DNA of 37,994 nucleotides from Candidatus Omnitrophota bacterium (lineage in GTDB: Bacteria; Omnitrophota; Gorgyraeia; Gygaellales; Profunditerraquicolaceae), in NCBI GenBank assembly GCA_028712255.1, contig JAQTQJ010000017.1, forward strand, positions 1-37,994, in the 5' to 3' direction. A program made the translations under genes and the position numbers. This document shows positions 30,516-37,688 of this stretch, piece by piece (positions within the stretch are counted from its first letter, which is position 1; each line of letters begins with the position of its first letter). The notes under the pieces were generated by a model that was not told the DNA's origin, did not search any database, and saw only the letters and a program-made list of their open reading frames with translations.

Positions 30516-30989
30516 TTACTTCTTACCGCTACATTGCTCACATACACCATAAAACTGTATAAGATGATTGGTGATTCTAAACTTATATTTCTGCCCCAAC
30601 CCTTTCTCTGTCTGATTAAGCAACTCAACTTCTTCATCAATAAAATCAGTATAATCGATCACCTTATTGCATTGCGTACAAACTAAATGATGGTGATGAT
30701 GCGCTCCTTTAGGGCCTTCGGCAAATTCATAGCGTGCCCGGCCATCTCCAAAATCAAGCTTATATACCATGCCGAGATTTGACAATACTTCCAGCGTCCG
30801 GTAAACAGTAGTCAGCCCTACGCTGGGATACTTGGGATGGATTTTCATATATATATCTTCGGCGCTTAAGTGGCCTTCGGATTTAGACAGAATATCGAGG
30901 ATGGCCTCCCTACCAACAGTAAGCCTATACCCACAACCCCTGAATTTTCCGTGCCACCATCCTTGTCCTTTACAATTACCTCTTGGCAT
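30516..30989 (-). CDS. Fur-family regulator (Fur or PerR type)
   Basis: A 157-residue Fur-family protein with a Gly/Trp/His-rich N-terminal extension (MPRGNCKGQGWWHGKFRGCGY), absent from E. coli Fur. The winged helix contains LTVGREAILDIL and VGLTTVYRTLEVLSNLGMV. The metal region has AHHHHHLVCTQCNKVI and the C-terminal YGVCEQCSG, two CxxC pairs for structural zinc. The Fur-box-like sites on both sides (31009-31027 and 30472-30490) and a third at 32775 make iron the most likely signal; PerR is an alternative. The extension resembles the start of neighbouring small proteins and may carry extra metal ligands. Confidence 0.87.
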   Translation of the reverse strand: MPRGNCKGQGWWHGKFRGCGYRLTVGREAILDILSKSEGHLSAEDIYMKIHPKYPSVGLTTVYRTLEVLSNLGMVYKLDFGDGRARYEFAEGPKGAHHHHHLVCTQCNKVIDYTDFIDEEVELLNQTEKGLGQKYKFRITNHLIQFYGVCEQCSGKK

Positions 30990-31008
30990 TTTTATTCCTT
31001 ATTTTATT

Positions 31009-31027
31009 GAAAATGATTATATCAATA
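31009..31027 (-). promoter_or_regulatory. Putative Fur box over the -10 of the Fur gene
   Basis: The plus-strand sequence GAAAATGATTATATCAATA matches the E. coli Fur consensus at 12 of 19 positions and shares its first 11 bases with the box at 32775-32793. On the minus strand a TATAAT (31016-31021) lies inside it, so occupancy would block transcription of the Fur gene. I see no good -35 hexamer. The site also overlaps the last codons of the radical SAM gene. Confidence 0.55.
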
Positions 31028-32527
31028 TAATTTATTCCCCCTTCTGCCTATTGGGTCAAACCCAAACAATTCCTCCAACCGATGGGGAATCTTTTCGGAA
31101 AGAATCGATAGGCTTGCGGCAGCTAAAGCTAATTTTTCAGCAAAAAGAGCGCAACTTTTTTTATGAGGCACAGCAGGATCTCCATTAAAGAAATAGTTGA
31201 CATTCAAACAAGAGCCCGTTGATCGGCAAAGACTAAATAAATCACAATCTTTCTGGCAATATTCGAACCGCTTATTTATCTTTTTAATAAACGCCTGAAA
31301 TTTACTTTCATTGATACCTTGATCCACGTTTCCCAATTCAAATTCATGCACTCCTAGAAATGAAGTACACGGATAAATTTTACCGTCAATGCCTACCGCA
31401 ATCTGTCCTTTGGCGGCAGGACAGCCCCCTGAAACCTCGTGATTATAATACAACCTTTGCATTAATTTAAAAAACCGATTGAAGAACGTTTTACTATAAT
31501 TCAAATTTCCCGAAACAACATCATCAATATATTTCAATGCCAGTTTTTCATATGTTTTACATAAAAGCTTATAACTATCTTCCGTACTGAAAAAGCTTGT
31601 CTCTTGCCCGGGGAGAAACCTATGGCATGCATCTTCACTCTCAAAAAGTTCAATCCGCTCAAACCCTAGATTCCTTAAATTCTCATACAATTTTACCATA
31701 TCAGGAAAAAATGGAGTTACCGTAGTGCGACCTACCAGTCTTTTCATGACTGCCTTAGGCATTCTTTTAAGATTTGATAAAATTATATCAAAACTACCCT
31801 TTTGGTTAATAAGTGGCCGGTTATTATCATGTACGGCTTTAGGGCCATCGATGCTAACAGCGATTTGCACTCCTTTATCAATCAATTCTTCAGCTACATC
31901 TGGAGTTAAAAGAGTCCCATTTGTTGCCAATAGAAAATGGAACTTTGTTTTCCATTTTAATTGATTTTCCCTGCAATAGTCAACCGTTGCCCTAAGTGTT
32001 TTAAGGTTCATCAAAGGCTCGCCACCGTAAAAATCAACTACTAGATCATTATCTTTACCACGCTCACTGACTAAAATATCCACCGCTTTTAAAGCGGTTT
32101 CAACTGACATATATTCATCTTTAACATTGCTGCTAAATTCCCCTTTTTTCTTTCCCAAAAATCTTTTGTTGGAGTATTTGCCATGGTCATTCCAGCAATA
32201 AACACAGCGAAGATTACAGCTTGACGTCAAATTAAGGGTTAGATCAGTAAGACCGGCAGCCGCGTTCCTATCGGTTTTAAATGATATTTTTTTGTCAGAA
32301 ACTGGAAAAAGTTTTATTATTTCAGAGGGAATATTCAACTTCTTTGCCAAAGCTGCAGCTTTTTGCTTAAAAAAAGAAGACGAAAAAATGGATATTTCTT
32401 TATTCCACTTTTCTAATAAATTAAATATTTCCGTGGGCAGCTCGTAAAAATCTCCCGTAGATGTAGATATGCCAATATACCGACCTAATTTATGAAATAA
32501 AACAACTGGTGATAGTGCCTTAATAAT
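31022..32527 (-). CDS. Radical SAM/SPASM peptide-modifying enzyme, ATT start
   Basis: A 501-residue radical SAM protein with a SPASM domain. The frame is open to a TGA at 32531-32533 and contains no ATG, GTG or TTG before Leu60 (TTG 32350). Three ATT codons follow the TGA, and a perfect GGAGGTG site precedes them; ATT 32527 has the best spacing, so a rare ATT start is chosen. The added N-terminus (SPVVLFHKLGRYIGISTSTG) looks like the peptide-binding start of RiPP maturases. Cluster motif C104-x3-C108-x2-C111 lies in TSSCNLRCVYCWND. Further marks are GGEPLMN, and C-terminal cysteines GGCPAAKG, YPCTSFLG and EYCQKDCDLFSLCRS for two auxiliary clusters. Such enzymes crosslink short ribosomal peptides. 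The precursor candidate is just upstream (32632-32715). Confidence 0.88.
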   Translation of the reverse strand: MIKALSPVVLFHKLGRYIGISTSTGDFYELPTEIFNLLEKWNKEISIFSSSFFKQKAAALAKKLNIPSEIIKLFPVSDKKISFKTDRNAAAGLTDLTLNLTSSCNLRCVYCWNDHGKYSNKRFLGKKKGEFSSNVKDEYMSVETALKAVDILVSERGKDNDLVVDFYGGEPLMNLKTLRATVDYCRENQLKWKTKFHFLLATNGTLLTPDVAEELIDKGVQIAVSIDGPKAVHDNNRPLINQKGSFDIILSNLKRMPKAVMKRLVGRTTVTPFFPDMVKLYENLRNLGFERIELFESEDACHRFLPGQETSFFSTEDSYKLLCKTYEKLALKYIDDVVSGNLNYSKTFFNRFFKLMQRLYYNHEVSGGCPAAKGQIAVGIDGKIYPCTSFLGVHEFELGNVDQGINESKFQAFIKKINKRFEYCQKDCDLFSLCRSTGSCLNVNYFFNGDPAVPHKKSCALFAEKLALAAASLSILSEKIPHRLEELFGFDPIGRRGNKLY

Positions 32528-32602
32528 AATTCACCTCCAAAAAATACAGATTTGTACCTAGTTGTTTAATATCTAATCTGGATTTTTATAAAATTTAGAC
32601 AT

Positions 32603-32634
32603 TAAGAATCTTTCGACTAACTAAAAGATTCTTA
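32603..32634 (-). terminator. Attenuator-like hairpin between precursor and maturase
   Basis: A perfect 11-bp stem (TAAGAATCTTT, 32624-32634, with its complement at 32603-32613) and a 10-base loop. The precursor stop codon TAA is the first three bases of the stem. No long T run follows, so it is likely to reduce rather than end transcription, keeping the precursor mRNA more abundant than the enzyme mRNA, as in many RiPP operons. Confidence 0.65.
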
Positions 32635-32715
32635 CCACAAAACCCTGCCCGATCGGCAGTAACGAGAAAGTTTCTTCTTTGCTTTCGTAGTTTTATTTAT
32701 TTTCCTTACTTTCAT
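32632..32715 (-). CDS. Candidate RiPP precursor peptide, 27 aa
   Basis: A 28-codon reading frame with a strong GGAGGT ribosome site spaced correctly before ATG 32715. It begins MKVRKINKTT, continues with a basic Lys-rich run and ends YCRSGRVLW. It has a single Cys (C20), one Tyr (Y19) and a terminal Trp. Its position is typical of a precursor: directly behind a good promoter, followed by a hairpin and then the radical SAM/SPASM enzyme. A leader (residues 1-17) and core (18-27) are inferred. Candidate crosslinks involve Tyr19, Cys20, Arg21 or Trp27. The peptide is too short for homology calling. If not a precursor, it could be a leader peptide that controls the enzyme. Confidence 0.65.
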   Translation of the reverse strand: MKVRKINKTTKAKKKLSRYCRSGRVLW

Positions 32716-32774
32716 CTCTTACCTCCATTTCAAAGATATATTACCGCTAAAGTTTTTGTAAGTACTCTCTTATT

Positions 32775-32824
32775 GAAAATGATTACCAATAGCAATATTT
32801 TACACTATCTAAGATTTCTGTCAA
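32775..32824 (-). promoter_or_regulatory. Promoter with Fur box for the peptide cassette
   Basis: Minus strand: -35 TTGACA (32819-32824), 16-base spacer, -10 TAAAAT (32797-32802). Immediately after it, at the expected +1, lies a Fur-box-like site (32775-32793, plus-strand GAAAATGATTACCAATAGC) that matches the 19-bp E. coli consensus at 14 positions. Repression by Fur under iron excess is likely, so the peptide would be made when iron is scarce. Confidence 0.75.
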
Positions 32825-32849
32825 GCGTTTTCATTAAAACAACACACCG

Positions 32850-33059
32850 CTAAATAAGTTTTCTTTTTTTAGCCAGGTAATAAATATTACAACAAGGGCA
32901 AATCCGACTCCAAACAGAAACTATTTTTGCAAACTTTGATCGCGGATATCTACGAGAGATTATGCAAAGAGGGCAAGTTTTATGTATAGAAGAAAAAAAT
33001 ACCAAACATTTATTAAAAAATCCCTTCATTGTCTTTTTCTCTTCTCTTGCATTTACCAT
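32850..33059 (-). CDS. Small protein with two CxxC pairs
   Basis: A 69-codon frame with C-P-L-C (about residues 29-32) and C-P-C-C (about 57-60) separated by a basic stretch SRRYPRSKFAKIVSVW, and a C-terminal KKRK. This looks like a zinc ribbon. I see no known family for certain. The ribosome site is weak for both the ATG at 33059 and the internal ATG at 33029, which lowers confidence. It ends 26 bp before the -35 of the peptide cassette and has the same orientation. A function in that system is possible but not shown. Confidence 0.45.
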   Translation of the reverse strand: MVNAREEKKTMKGFFNKCLVFFSSIHKTCPLCIISRRYPRSKFAKIVSVWSRICPCCNIYYLAKKRKLI

Positions 33060-33162
33060 AATTGAGAAATCTACTTAATTATCATATAGCCGACGATCGC
33101 CAAAAGGCAAACGCCAAAGATTTTGCGCAGAATAACTTCAGGAAAACCAATAACTAACTTAC

Positions 33163-33185
33163 TCCTCCCCCTCTAGGACTCGAAC
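33163..33185 (-). other. tRNA 3'-end-like sequence, possible attachment-site remnant
   Basis: Read on the minus strand the sequence GTTCGAGTCCTAGAGGGGGA followed by GGA looks like the T-loop and acceptor end of a tRNA gene. The upstream T-stem half does not pair, so it is not a whole tRNA. Fragments of this type mark the far end of prophages integrated in tRNA genes. It lies at the edge of the phage block. Confidence 0.3.
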
Positions 33186-33290
33186 TGGAATTAATCTCTG
33201 CTTCTATCTCTATTTTACCGGGTCCCCGCATTAGACGAATTCAGCAAGTGGCTACTTACCGAAAACATTCAATACTTATCGGAAGATTTG

Positions 33291-33734
33291 TTATTTATTG
33301 TCTAAGATTTCCTTTTCAGTTTTTGAATCACCCTGCGTAACCTCTACTGTCACTCCACCTACTATATCTTTTGCACTAGTTTTTACACCTGGAACTTCAA
33401 TAACATCAGGAGTCATTGGATTCACAACTCCTGTAGGTATTTTCTCCTTGCCATCATACAAATACTCATTGCCCTTTTCATCATATACAATCAGATAGTC
33501 TTTAAATTCAGGTTTTGGTAAAATGCCTTTATTGACAAGAGCTACATATACAACCATTAAAATTATTACTAATATAACAATAAAAATTTCTTTCTTCAAC
33601 AATCGCTTAATAGCATCTTTTGATATAACTTTTGCGAGTTCTTGTTTCAATAGCCAGGTCACAATCAAGCCAGAGATTATTCCGCCAACAATACTTATTA
33701 ATAATTGTCCTATTATCGATATTAATGTTTGCAT
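33291..33734 (-). CDS. Membrane protein, probably leaderless mRNA
   Basis: A 147-residue protein from ATG 33734 with two hydrophobic segments (about residues 3-28 and 47-67), then a soluble part (YLIVYDEKGNEYLYDGKEKIP and VTVEVTQGDSKTEKEIL). No family is recognised. A strong promoter TTGCAA (33764-33769), 17-base spacer, TATAAT (33741-33746) lies only six bases before the ATG, so the transcript would begin at or next to the start codon. The promoter shares bases with the hairpin at 33758-33790. A GTG at 33752 would add six residues, but it lies upstream of the -10. It may be a phage accessory membrane protein, such as a spanin or immunity factor, which is speculation. Confidence 0.55.
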   Translation of the reverse strand: MQTLISIIGQLLISIVGGIISGLIVTWLLKQELAKVISKDAIKRLLKKEIFIVILVIILMVVYVALVNKGILPKPEFKDYLIVYDEKGNEYLYDGKEKIPTGVVNPMTPDVIEVPGVKTSAKDIVGGVTVEVTQGDSKTEKEILDNK

Positions 33735-33757
33735 AAAATAATTATACTTCACAGAAA

Positions 33758-33790
33758 AACCCCTTGCAAATTATTTTATTGCAGGGGGTT
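33758..33790 (-). terminator. Rho-independent terminator after the terminase operon
   Basis: Stem AACCCCTTGCAA (33758-33769) with TTGCAGGGGGTT (33779-33790), 12 pairs with one G-U. On the minus strand it is followed by TTTTTCT. It would end the terminase transcript. It is the sister of the hairpin at 2542-2574, with base changes matched on both arms. Confidence 0.75.
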
Positions 33791-33893
33791 AATTTAAAAA
33801 CTCCCCGTGTTGGTAGCACATAGAAATCTATCTCTCAATTAATGATCCTTATTGTACCACAAAATTGTCAATATTACGAATTTAGAGATAAAT

Positions 33894-33985
33894 TTTGTCC
33901 AGAAATTTGTCCATTTATGTCTCTTTTCCAAGAGACATAATATCATAAGTATATGTGGCACAACGAGTTATAGAATGTCTTACCG
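33894..33985 (-). repeat. Dispersed hairpin element, copy B
   Basis: Second copy of the element at 4714-4806. Its hairpin has a 7-bp stem ATGTCTC/GAGACAT around TTTTCCAA. On the minus strand a short reading frame passes through it (from 34005 it reads MSVGTVRHSIT and ends MSLGKET), which might be a remnant of a helix-turn-helix protein. It lies between the terminase gene and the terminator. The rest of the 300-base gap 33753-34057 has no gene. Confidence 0.5.
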
Positions 33986-34057
33986 TTCCTACGGACATAC
34001 CTATTTTATCCTTAATGTCCCACGTTTAACCAACCCGTTTTTCAATAAATCTGTTCT

Positions 34058-35746
34058 TTACAACCTAATAATATGAGCTGTCCCGCCGCCGCCGTCATCC
34101 TCATCGTCTTCATCTTGAGCATCCTCTTCCGGGGTTGTCCGCCCAAATTCTGGATGATTAATACCCCTGCCGTGGGGATCTCTTATATCTTCATCTAAAC
34201 GTACAAAACCAGTTTCATTCAGCGCTGCTTCTCGCAGAGCCATCTCCAACGCATCCGGCCCATCATCGTGATCGCCTCTAGGGAAATACTTAAGCTGGTC
34301 AAGCAATACCGTATCCTTTCGGGAGAATAGAATCGTGCCTGTTGTAATATAAGTCTCCATACCAAAGATTCTTAATTCTTTATTCTTAGTGTTGCGGATC
34401 TCCGTAAAAGACGCAACAACATTTTCCCTGTAGGCTTGTTCACGTACGGTATTTAATAAAAGCTCAGGAAACAAATTTGACTCAATAACAAATTTTTCCA
34501 TTCGGTGGCGAATTTTACAGAAATTAATAATAGCTTGAACCAAATCTTCCTGCGGCCTTGGTTTAATATCCACATCAATGACATAGAGTTTACCTCTATG
34601 TTTGGCTAAAACAATAATCGCGGAGTGATCCGAATGGCTCTTCATCACACCAACACTAGGGTCACAGGCGCCAATAATACTATAGTCATCGTCAAAAGAC
34701 CCAAGGAGTTTTTCCACGGTTGGGAATTCATCATCCCAATAATGAAATTTCTCTGGGTCATAACGGCTGTCTTTGGCATTAGCTGGGTCATTTTGTTTCT
34801 CGGATTCAAAACTATATGAACCCTCAATTGCTCTAATCTTCATCAAAGTATAATAATCTTCAACTTCTTCCCAAAGAACCTTAGTGCCTTCAAGCATCGC
34901 ATCCTTATTTTCTTGAAAGAAACTGTCTGCCGCATTCAAGCCTGCTTCATCATTATGGCTATCTCCACGGTTAAATAAAATATTCCCCCATTTCTGCCAT
35001 AAATCTTCTCGCGGAGAGAACGCAAGAACCGCCTTATCAATGCGTTTCTGCCAATCAGGAAACTCTTGCTTTTTGGTTAGGCGGCCCAGCAGTGAATCAG
35101 GATGAAGCAAAGTTCCCACTGCAATTATATTGAGCACTTTAGGTGCTCCGGCCTTAAGAACAGTTTGGGTAAACCAGTCAAAAACCTTTTTTCTGGAATC
35201 GACATTGTAGGTATTTTTTTCGCCATCAACGTCATCAAGAATAATTAAACTCGGCCTATACTGTTCATGCTTTATCCCGCGAAAATTCTGTCCCACGCTT
35301 CGGGCGGAAATCATAATATTATTAGGTGTTACAATCTCTTCCTGCGTCCATTTAGTTTTTGCCTTTTCTTTGGGATTAAAAACCTCTGGAAAATCTTCCC
35401 GCATGGTGCGGTTGGTTTCAAGGGCAGTAGAAATGCTCGATAACAACTTTTCTGACTGATTGGCAGTCGCCGAAAGGATCAGAATGAAATGCTCTTTACA
35501 ATAGCATATCAACCACATCACATAAAAGAAACTTGCTAATGTGCTTTTAGCATGTCCACGTGGCGCAGCTAAAGCAAAACGGCCGTCCCGTTTCTTAGAC
35601 ATATCCATAAGCACATCGCAAATCTCCTCATGAAACGCAGGAGATTTATGAGTTGCGTACTGCGGAAAATAGGTTTGGGCGAATTGCAGAATGGAGTTTC
35701 GGCCAATTTCCCTACGAAGCTCTCTTAGTGTTTCATTGGCGCTCAA
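34058..35746 (-). CDS. terL: Phage terminase large subunit
   Basis: A 562-residue packaging motor. The N-terminal ATPase has an atypical Walker A (APRGHAKST, about 61-69) and a Walker B SLIILDDVDG. The C-terminal nuclease has acidic residues in IGACDPSVGVMKSHSDHSAIIV, an internal EDLVQAIINF segment and a HDDGPDALEMAL end typical of RNase-H-fold terminase nucleases. It cuts concatemeric phage DNA and pumps it into capsids. The last residues are Asp/Gly-rich (EDDEDDGGGG). The downstream neighbours are not portal or capsid genes, so the prophage is broken here. Confidence 0.92.
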   Translation of the reverse strand: MSANETLRELRREIGRNSILQFAQTYFPQYATHKSPAFHEEICDVLMDMSKKRDGRFALAAPRGHAKSTLASFFYVMWLICYCKEHFILILSATANQSEKLLSSISTALETNRTMREDFPEVFNPKEKAKTKWTQEEIVTPNNIMISARSVGQNFRGIKHEQYRPSLIILDDVDGEKNTYNVDSRKKVFDWFTQTVLKAGAPKVLNIIAVGTLLHPDSLLGRLTKKQEFPDWQKRIDKAVLAFSPREDLWQKWGNILFNRGDSHNDEAGLNAADSFFQENKDAMLEGTKVLWEEVEDYYTLMKIRAIEGSYSFESEKQNDPANAKDSRYDPEKFHYWDDEFPTVEKLLGSFDDDYSIIGACDPSVGVMKSHSDHSAIIVLAKHRGKLYVIDVDIKPRPQEDLVQAIINFCKIRHRMEKFVIESNLFPELLLNTVREQAYRENVVASFTEIRNTKNKELRIFGMETYITTGTILFSRKDTVLLDQLKYFPRGDHDDGPDALEMALREAALNETGFVRLDEDIRDPHGRGINHPEFGRTTPEEDAQDEDDEDDGGGGTAHIIRL

Positions 35747-35754
35747 GCGGTCTC

Positions 35755-36414
35755 TTATCCTTTCTCAATATCTTCGATTCGAGTTTTAAGTTCCTTAATC
35801 CCTACGTTAGCTTCCGCCAAGGCAATCTGTCTTTTTACTGCTTCAATCAGCTCGGTAATTTTTTGGTCTACAATGCCCTTGGCGCTAACAATACCTTCAA
35901 GCCGGGCCAATTCTTCTTTTAAATACGCAGGAGTCAAAACTTGTTCATGGCTGTAATGAATATCCGCCTCTATTTGCATTGGCTTGGAAGGAAAATATCC
36001 TAAACTTTGAAGAAGCTTTGCCTGTTCTTCAATAGCTTTCCAAGTATAATAACCGGCCTGCGATTTTTCTTGAATTGAACCATCCTTTGAACGTGATAAT
36101 CTCATCAAGTTCTCATGAGCAGCAGTTCCTTTTGATAATAACTCGCCAATAATTTTTAATCTATCTTCCGGAGTTAATTTCTTGGCATTCCTTTCCCTGA
36201 TATCGTTCTTATCCCGCTGAATTGTCTTATCGCTTACCTGCAAGAGATGCGCCATGACAGCTGTCGGTTGAGCTTCCACATGCCATAAATGTTCAACGCA
36301 GTCTAGGCGTATTTCCGGGGCTAATTTTTTAGGGTCAAATATCCCGTCTCTTATCTGTTTTAGAATCTCAAGAACGGGAGTTTCATCATTAACAGAATTC
36401 TCATCATCAGACAT
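35755..36414 (-). CDS. Phage terminase small subunit-like protein
   Basis: A 219-residue protein located just before the terminase large subunit, the usual place of the DNA-recognition subunit. The N-terminal part includes a helix-turn-helix (VMAHLLQVSDKTIQRDKNDIRERN, about residues 54-77), then helical oligomerisation segments, and a C-terminal coiled coil (ELARLEGIVSAKG and LKTRIEDIEKG). No closer family is clear. It should bind the pac site and recruit TerL. It is eight bases upstream of terL and 14 bp downstream of the methylase gene. Confidence 0.7.
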   Translation of the reverse strand: MSDDENSVNDETPVLEILKQIRDGIFDPKKLAPEIRLDCVEHLWHVEAQPTAVMAHLLQVSDKTIQRDKNDIRERNAKKLTPEDRLKIIGELLSKGTAAHENLMRLSRSKDGSIQEKSQAGYYTWKAIEEQAKLLQSLGYFPSKPMQIEADIHYSHEQVLTPAYLKEELARLEGIVSAKGIVDQKITELIEAVKRQIALAEANVGIKELKTRIEDIEKG

Positions 36415-36428
36415 GGGTATTTACCTCC

Positions 36429-37688
36429 TTATGCCAATCCATATTTGGCTAATACCTCTTTAGAAACTTTCTCTTTCCCTGCAAGGCCTACATACCGCTT
36501 AACAATGCCGTCGCAATAAGCTGGATCAATTTCTGTGCCGAAGCATCTTCTTTTTAATGATTCTGCTGCTATCAGGGTTGTTCCTGAACCTAAGAACAAA
36601 TCCAGCACAATATCTCCCCGCTTGGAGCTGTTTCTTATGGCTCTGTGCGCTATGGCAACGGGTTTTTGGGTTGGATGGATATAATCGGCTGTATTATCGC
36701 GTTTTATCTGCCAAAGGGTAGATTCGTTATTAGGGCCGTACCATTTATGGCTTCCGCCCTTTTCCTTCCAACCATATAAACAAAATTCTGTCTGCTGTTG
36801 ATAATCACCATAGCCTAAAGCAAAAGTCGGCTTAGCCCAGGTAATTACACAAGAAATGTGAAAGTTTAATTCTGCCAACATAAGATACATCGGCCCAAAT
36901 TGCTTATGGCCGTTCCAAATATAAATAGCAGCTCCGGGTGATAGGTAAGTTGCTGCATTGGTCAAAATAGTCTTAAGCCATTTCTCGTATTCTTCCTGAG
37001 GCATGTTGTCAGAATAAATCCTATCCCATAATTTATGTGTGGCTGGACGTGATTGCTCATTGGGTCTATTTCCGCCGTAATAGTCAACATTGTAAGGTGG
37101 GTCTGTGTGAATCAAACCTACTTTTTCATTACCTAAAAGTCTGGCTAAATCTTCAGGCTTAGAAGCATCGCCGCATAAAATTCGGTGATCCCCAAGTTCG
37201 ATAATATCACCGGGCTTGGTCTTAGGATTTTTGTTATTTTTTACATCGCCGTCAAAATCAAAACCATCTTCCTTGGCTTCCTCTAACTGGTCAAGGATCT
37301 CGCTGATTTCAGGAATATCAAAGCCAGTTAAAGTAACATCAAAGTCAGGGCTTTTGTTTAATTCATCCAAAAGTGCCCCAAGTTTTTCCTCATCCCAATC
37401 ACCGCGAATCTTATTTAAGGCTAAATTCAGGGCTTTTTCCTTTTGAGGATCAAGATCAACAACGCTGACTTCCACTTCCTTAACACCTTGCTCAAGAAGT
37501 ACCTTAAAACGCTGATGCCCACCTACGAGGTTCCCGGTCTGGCTATTCCATACCAATGGTTCGACATATCCAAAAGTATTGATGCTTTTCTTGAGTTTCT
37601 CATAATCGGGATCACCGGGCTTTAAGTCAATCCTAGGATTATATGCTGCAGGATTTATTTGATTGATATGTATTTTCTGGATGTTCAT
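36429..37688 (-). CDS. ParB-like nuclease domain fused to DNA methyltransferase
   Basis: A 419-residue fusion. The N-terminal ParB/Srx domain (residues 1-105) has AAYNPRIDLKPGDPDYEKL, GYVEPLVWNSQTGNLVGGHQRFKVL (the GHQR motif). The C-terminal part is a DNA methyltransferase of the beta class: DPPYNVDYYG (motif IV) comes before DLFLGSGTTLIAAESLKRRCFGTEID (motif I). Beta-class enzymes methylate adenine N6 or cytosine N4. Such fusions are common in phages next to terminases, where they probably mark phage DNA against host restriction. The upstream gene overlaps it by ATGA. Confidence 0.93.
   Translation of the reverse strand: MNIQKIHINQINPAAYNPRIDLKPGDPDYEKLKKSINTFGYVEPLVWNSQTGNLVGGHQRFKVLLEQGVKEVEVSVVDLDPQKEKALNLALNKIRGDWDEEKLGALLDELNKSPDFDVTLTGFDIPEISEILDQLEEAKEDGFDFDGDVKNNKNPKTKPGDIIELGDHRILCGDASKPEDLARLLGNEKVGLIHTDPPYNVDYYGGNRPNEQSRPATHKLWDRIYSDNMPQEEYEKWLKTILTNAATYLSPGAAIYIWNGHKQFGPMYLMLAELNFHISCVITWAKPTFALGYGDYQQQTEFCLYGWKEKGGSHKWYGPNNESTLWQIKRDNTADYIHPTQKPVAIAHRAIRNSSKRGDIVLDLFLGSGTTLIAAESLKRRCFGTEIDPAYCDGIVKRYVGLAGKEKVSKEVLAKYGLA

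Noticed and set aside
32560-32610. Second short peptide (nine codons, MSKFYKNPD) before the maturase
   Set aside because: No ribosome site, and it begins inside the hairpin region.
33163-33185. Complete tRNA gene
   Set aside because: Only the T-loop and acceptor-like end are present; the 5' T-stem half and D/anticodon arms do not form.
34625-34827. Short frames inside the terminase gene on both strands
   Set aside because: They lie in a well-conserved coding region in other frames and have no start signals.
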